Assembly: GCA_021158375.1 (NCBI GenBank) | Contig: JAGGUS010000189.1 | Coordinates: forward strand, 1 to 17,219 | Source: Thermoprotei archaeon | GTDB taxonomy: Archaea; Thermoproteota; Thermoprotei; QMSL01; B3-G16 | DNA length: 17,219 nucleotides | Direction: 5' to 3' | Part shown: positions 15,449 through 17,219 of the stretch, piece by piece | How positions within the stretch are numbered: position 1 is the stretch's first letter | How the letters are laid out: the number at the start of each line of letters is the position of its first letter | The notes under the pieces: generated by a model | What the model saw: only the letters and a program-made list of their open reading frames with translations | Databases searched by the model: none | What the model was told of the DNA's origin: nothing | Made by a program: the position numbers and the translations under genes

Positions 15449-16074
15449 TATTCAACTATGCTTTTAACATAACCTAATCTTATGTACTCTGCTTCGTCTT
15501 TATCGATATCTTTCTTTAAGTACTCAACTAGCTCCTTAGAAATAAGAGGCCTCCCATTAACTAATGGGTACGCGAAGGGGAGTTCTATCGTCAGATATTC
15601 GTTAACTCTTATTTCTATACCGACCTTTATTGGTATCTCTTTAAGCTTATATCCTTTGCTTATCATTAACGCCATGTATATAGCGCCGTCAACTGAGAAC
15701 TGCTCCTTGCCTAAATTCCTCACTTTGCTATTAGGTATTCGCTTAGTTAGTAGATCGTATGTTCTCCCTCTTGGCGGATGATCGCCCATTATGCCTCCAA
15801 TCACCACGAAATCTATACCTTTAAAGTCATCTGTGACTAGTTCTTTCTCCGCCTTAGGATCAAGTATCAGTATTCGGGCTGGGTTTGTTCCAACATCGGC
15901 TATGCTCATTCTTGAAACATATGCGATCTCTTTTAATTTCTGAGCTTCCTTCTCGTTTTCAACATTAGTTATTATAAGCCTATTACGGCCTACGAGCTTT
16001 GATGCATGCTTGTACTCAAACCATACCCACTTACTGACTACTGGTTCTAAATGCTCTATTACAAACATGAACAT
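15445..16074 (-). CDS. SPOUT-fold methyltransferase, Sfm1/DUF431 family
   Basis: A 209-residue S-adenosylmethionine-dependent methyltransferase of the DUF431 family. Yeast Sfm1 belongs to the same family and methylates one arginine of ribosomal protein S3; archaeal members have unclear targets. The alignment from memory is convincing: MFVIEHLEP at the start against yeast IIEHMEE, ARILILDPKAEKEL (67-79), the cofactor-knot region GGIMGDHPPRGRT (93-105), and ELPFAYPLVNGRPLIS (164-179). A ribosomal or RNA target is therefore likely. ATG 16074 follows the stop of the upstream gene by 3 bp and has GAGGGAT about 5 bases before it; the ATG at 16068 matches the yeast start better but has poorer spacing. 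The short spacing indicates co-transcription with the CBM protein gene. It overlaps the RNase HI gene tail to tail by four bases. Confidence 0.85.
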   Translation of the reverse strand: MFMFVIEHLEPVVSKWVWFEYKHASKLVGRNRLIITNVENEKEAQKLKEIAYVSRMSIADVGTNPARILILDPKAEKELVTDDFKGIDFVVIGGIMGDHPPRGRTYDLLTKRIPNSKVRNLGKEQFSVDGAIYMALMISKGYKLKEIPIKVGIEIRVNEYLTIELPFAYPLVNGRPLISKELVEYLKKDIDKDEAEYIRLGYVKSIVEY

Positions 16075-16077
16075 GGA

Positions 16078-17219
16078 CTATCCCTCATAGCTTATCATTA
16101 TAAATTTTAAGTATAGATTCCTATCTTCTCCTCCTACACTATAATCATTGATGAACGCTAGTTCTAATTTATAAAGACCCGGCTCTTTTATATCAATGGT
16201 AGTACCATATACCATCCATTTAACGCTCTTGATATGAATCCTGCATATAGTCTTCCCATTAAGCCTTACCTCCATTATTGGATATTCTGAAGCGGCAGGC
16301 GTACCTCTCGCTACTATCAGTATTCCATACTTGCCCGCCTTCTTGAACTCTATATAGTCGCCTATATATCCATTAGAAAATAAATCTACCTCATCTCCAA
16401 GAATGCGGTAGGCGCTTACATTTTTAATTCGCATTTCTGAAGCGGACATGGTAATGGATCTGCTTGTATTCATTTCAACGCCCAAGTTAGTTAATAATAT
16501 TGATGCGTATCGTAAAGTCTTATCTAAATCTCCAGCCTCTATTTCTCCCATCATCAAGTAATCCCATGGCACTTGGTCTATTATTAACTCTCCTTTTCCG
16601 ATATGCTTTATGGCAAGCAGGCATGGTCTAGTCAATGGGAGGACTTGCATTTCTACTTTTGCCTGAAATAGTCTCGCTTTGCCTATATAGAGGTTCCTAT
16701 CCTCACCTTTTTCTGGCAACCATAAATCGTTAGTAAAAGCTAGTGCTATTTTATGTCTTCCTTTCGTTAAATCGATAGCAATGTCATAGTATTTGTAGCT
16801 CTCAGAGGATACTATAACTGCATCTACCTTCTTATTATCGAGTCTTATCTCCATTATTGGATATTCTCCTTCTGCAGGAGTTCCTCTTGCTAAGACCTCT
16901 AGGATATACATTCCGTCCTTATCTACATTAATGCTAAACTCTGCATAGCCCTCAGTCCATAATCCTATTTCTTTTGATGACTTACTATAAGCAGGACATA
17001 CAACTTGCATATCGTTGGGATATATTTCTTGAAGTAATTTACCCTTCTTATATATCGGTATTAACGCTCTATTAGCTATTTCAGCCGATAATTCCTCCTT
17101 CTTTATAACCCTTCCCGTAACCTTCTCGATCCAATAGAAGAGATCGTTTGTCATACCAGCGTTTATCTCAGTCCTATTAATGAATACTGGTGGTAAACTT
17201 GGGCTCTTCCTTACTGATA
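16078..17219 (-). CDS. C-terminal part of a large carbohydrate-binding protein with duplicated CBM, 5' end outside the window
   Basis: The frame is open to the window edge, so the ATG at 17154 is internal and about 380 codons are visible. Numbering from that ATG, residues ~68-163 and ~260-355 are two copies of a beta-sandwich resembling the calcium-dependent xylan-binding type (CBM60-like). Each has ARGTPA-xx-EYPIME, a Y..(D)I-(DL/KE) segment, and AF.ND with GEDRNLY. Between them lies GKGELIIDQVPWD and RYASILLTNLGVEM, a segment I associate with the end of amidotransferase-like domains in archaeal glycoside hydrolases. The protein is thus probably the tail of a multidomain extracellular glycosidase or sugar-binding protein. 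No C-terminal membrane anchor is seen. The methyltransferase gene follows after 3 bp. Confidence 0.68.
   Translation of the reverse strand, partial: SVRKSPSLPPVFINRTEINAGMTNDLFYWIEKVTGRVIKKEELSAEIANRALIPIYKKGKLLQEIYPNDMQVVCPAYSKSSKEIGLWTEGYAEFSINVDKDGMYILEVLARGTPAEGEYPIMEIRLDNKKVDAVIVSSESYKYYDIAIDLTKGRHKIALAFTNDLWLPEKGEDRNLYIGKARLFQAKVEMQVLPLTRPCLLAIKHIGKGELIIDQVPWDYLMMGEIEAGDLDKTLRYASILLTNLGVEMNTSRSITMSASEMRIKNVSAYRILGDEVDLFSNGYIGDYIEFKKAGKYGILIVARGTPAASEYPIMEVRLNGKTICRIHIKSVKWMVYGTTIDIKEPGLYKLELAFINDYSVGGEDRNLYLKFIMISYEG

Noticed and set aside
1..17219. CRISPR array or tRNA/rRNA genes
   Set aside because: No regularly spaced repeats and no cloverleaf or rRNA-like conserved segments were seen on either strand.

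Overview
The window looks like chromosomal DNA of a thermophilic Thermoproteota (crenarchaeal-type) archaeon. The clues are AT-rich BRE/TATA-like promoters, GGTGA or GGAGG Shine-Dalgarno motifs, frequent GTG and TTG starts, a leaderless-type promoter, an archaeal RNase HI, and an archaeal member of the Sfm1/DUF431 SPOUT methyltransferase family. I cannot fix the genus. No rRNA, tRNA or CRISPR array is visible.

Layout. 1-1110 is the C-terminal end of a large protein with a GATase-like domain (beta-galactosidase trimerisation type) and Ig-like tail domains. It is followed by a short broken marC-like fragment (1152-1226). On the minus strand lie a GH38 alpha-mannosidase (1298-4021) and, upstream of it, a 659-residue polytopic membrane protein resembling the OPT-like DUF6785 family (4333-6312). 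Divergent from that is a signal-peptide, C-terminally anchored surface protein (6403-7428). A decayed GH99-like (endo-alpha-mannosidase-type) pseudogene fills 7504-8025. A two-gene operon follows: a medium-chain zinc dehydrogenase (8155-9162) and a sugar isomerase/epimerase TIM barrel (9176-10042). After a 528-bp gap with no confident gene comes a GH2 beta-mannosidase on the minus strand (10571-13036). The gap behind it holds what looks like the eroded 3' end of an IS605-type tnpB, running through two nested RNA-like stems. Then come an iron-type alcohol dehydrogenase (minus, 13523-14680), RNase HI (plus, 14786-15448), an Sfm1-like methyltransferase (minus, 15445-16074) and the C-terminal part of a large CBM-bearing extracellular protein (minus, 16078-17219, cut by the window edge).

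Working together. The alpha-mannosidase, beta-mannosidase, broken GH99-like gene, putative transporter, surface proteins and dehydrogenase/isomerase pair read as a mannoside (mannan or N-glycan) scavenging island: binding and trimming outside, uptake, exo-cleavage to mannose in the cytoplasm, then sugar oxidation or isomerisation. The enzyme families are well supported by motifs. The joint pathway, the transporter substrate and the dehydrogenase substrates are inference. Several gaps carry scars of lost genes (GH99-like, marC-like, tnpB-like), so the island appears to have been assembled and eroded recently.
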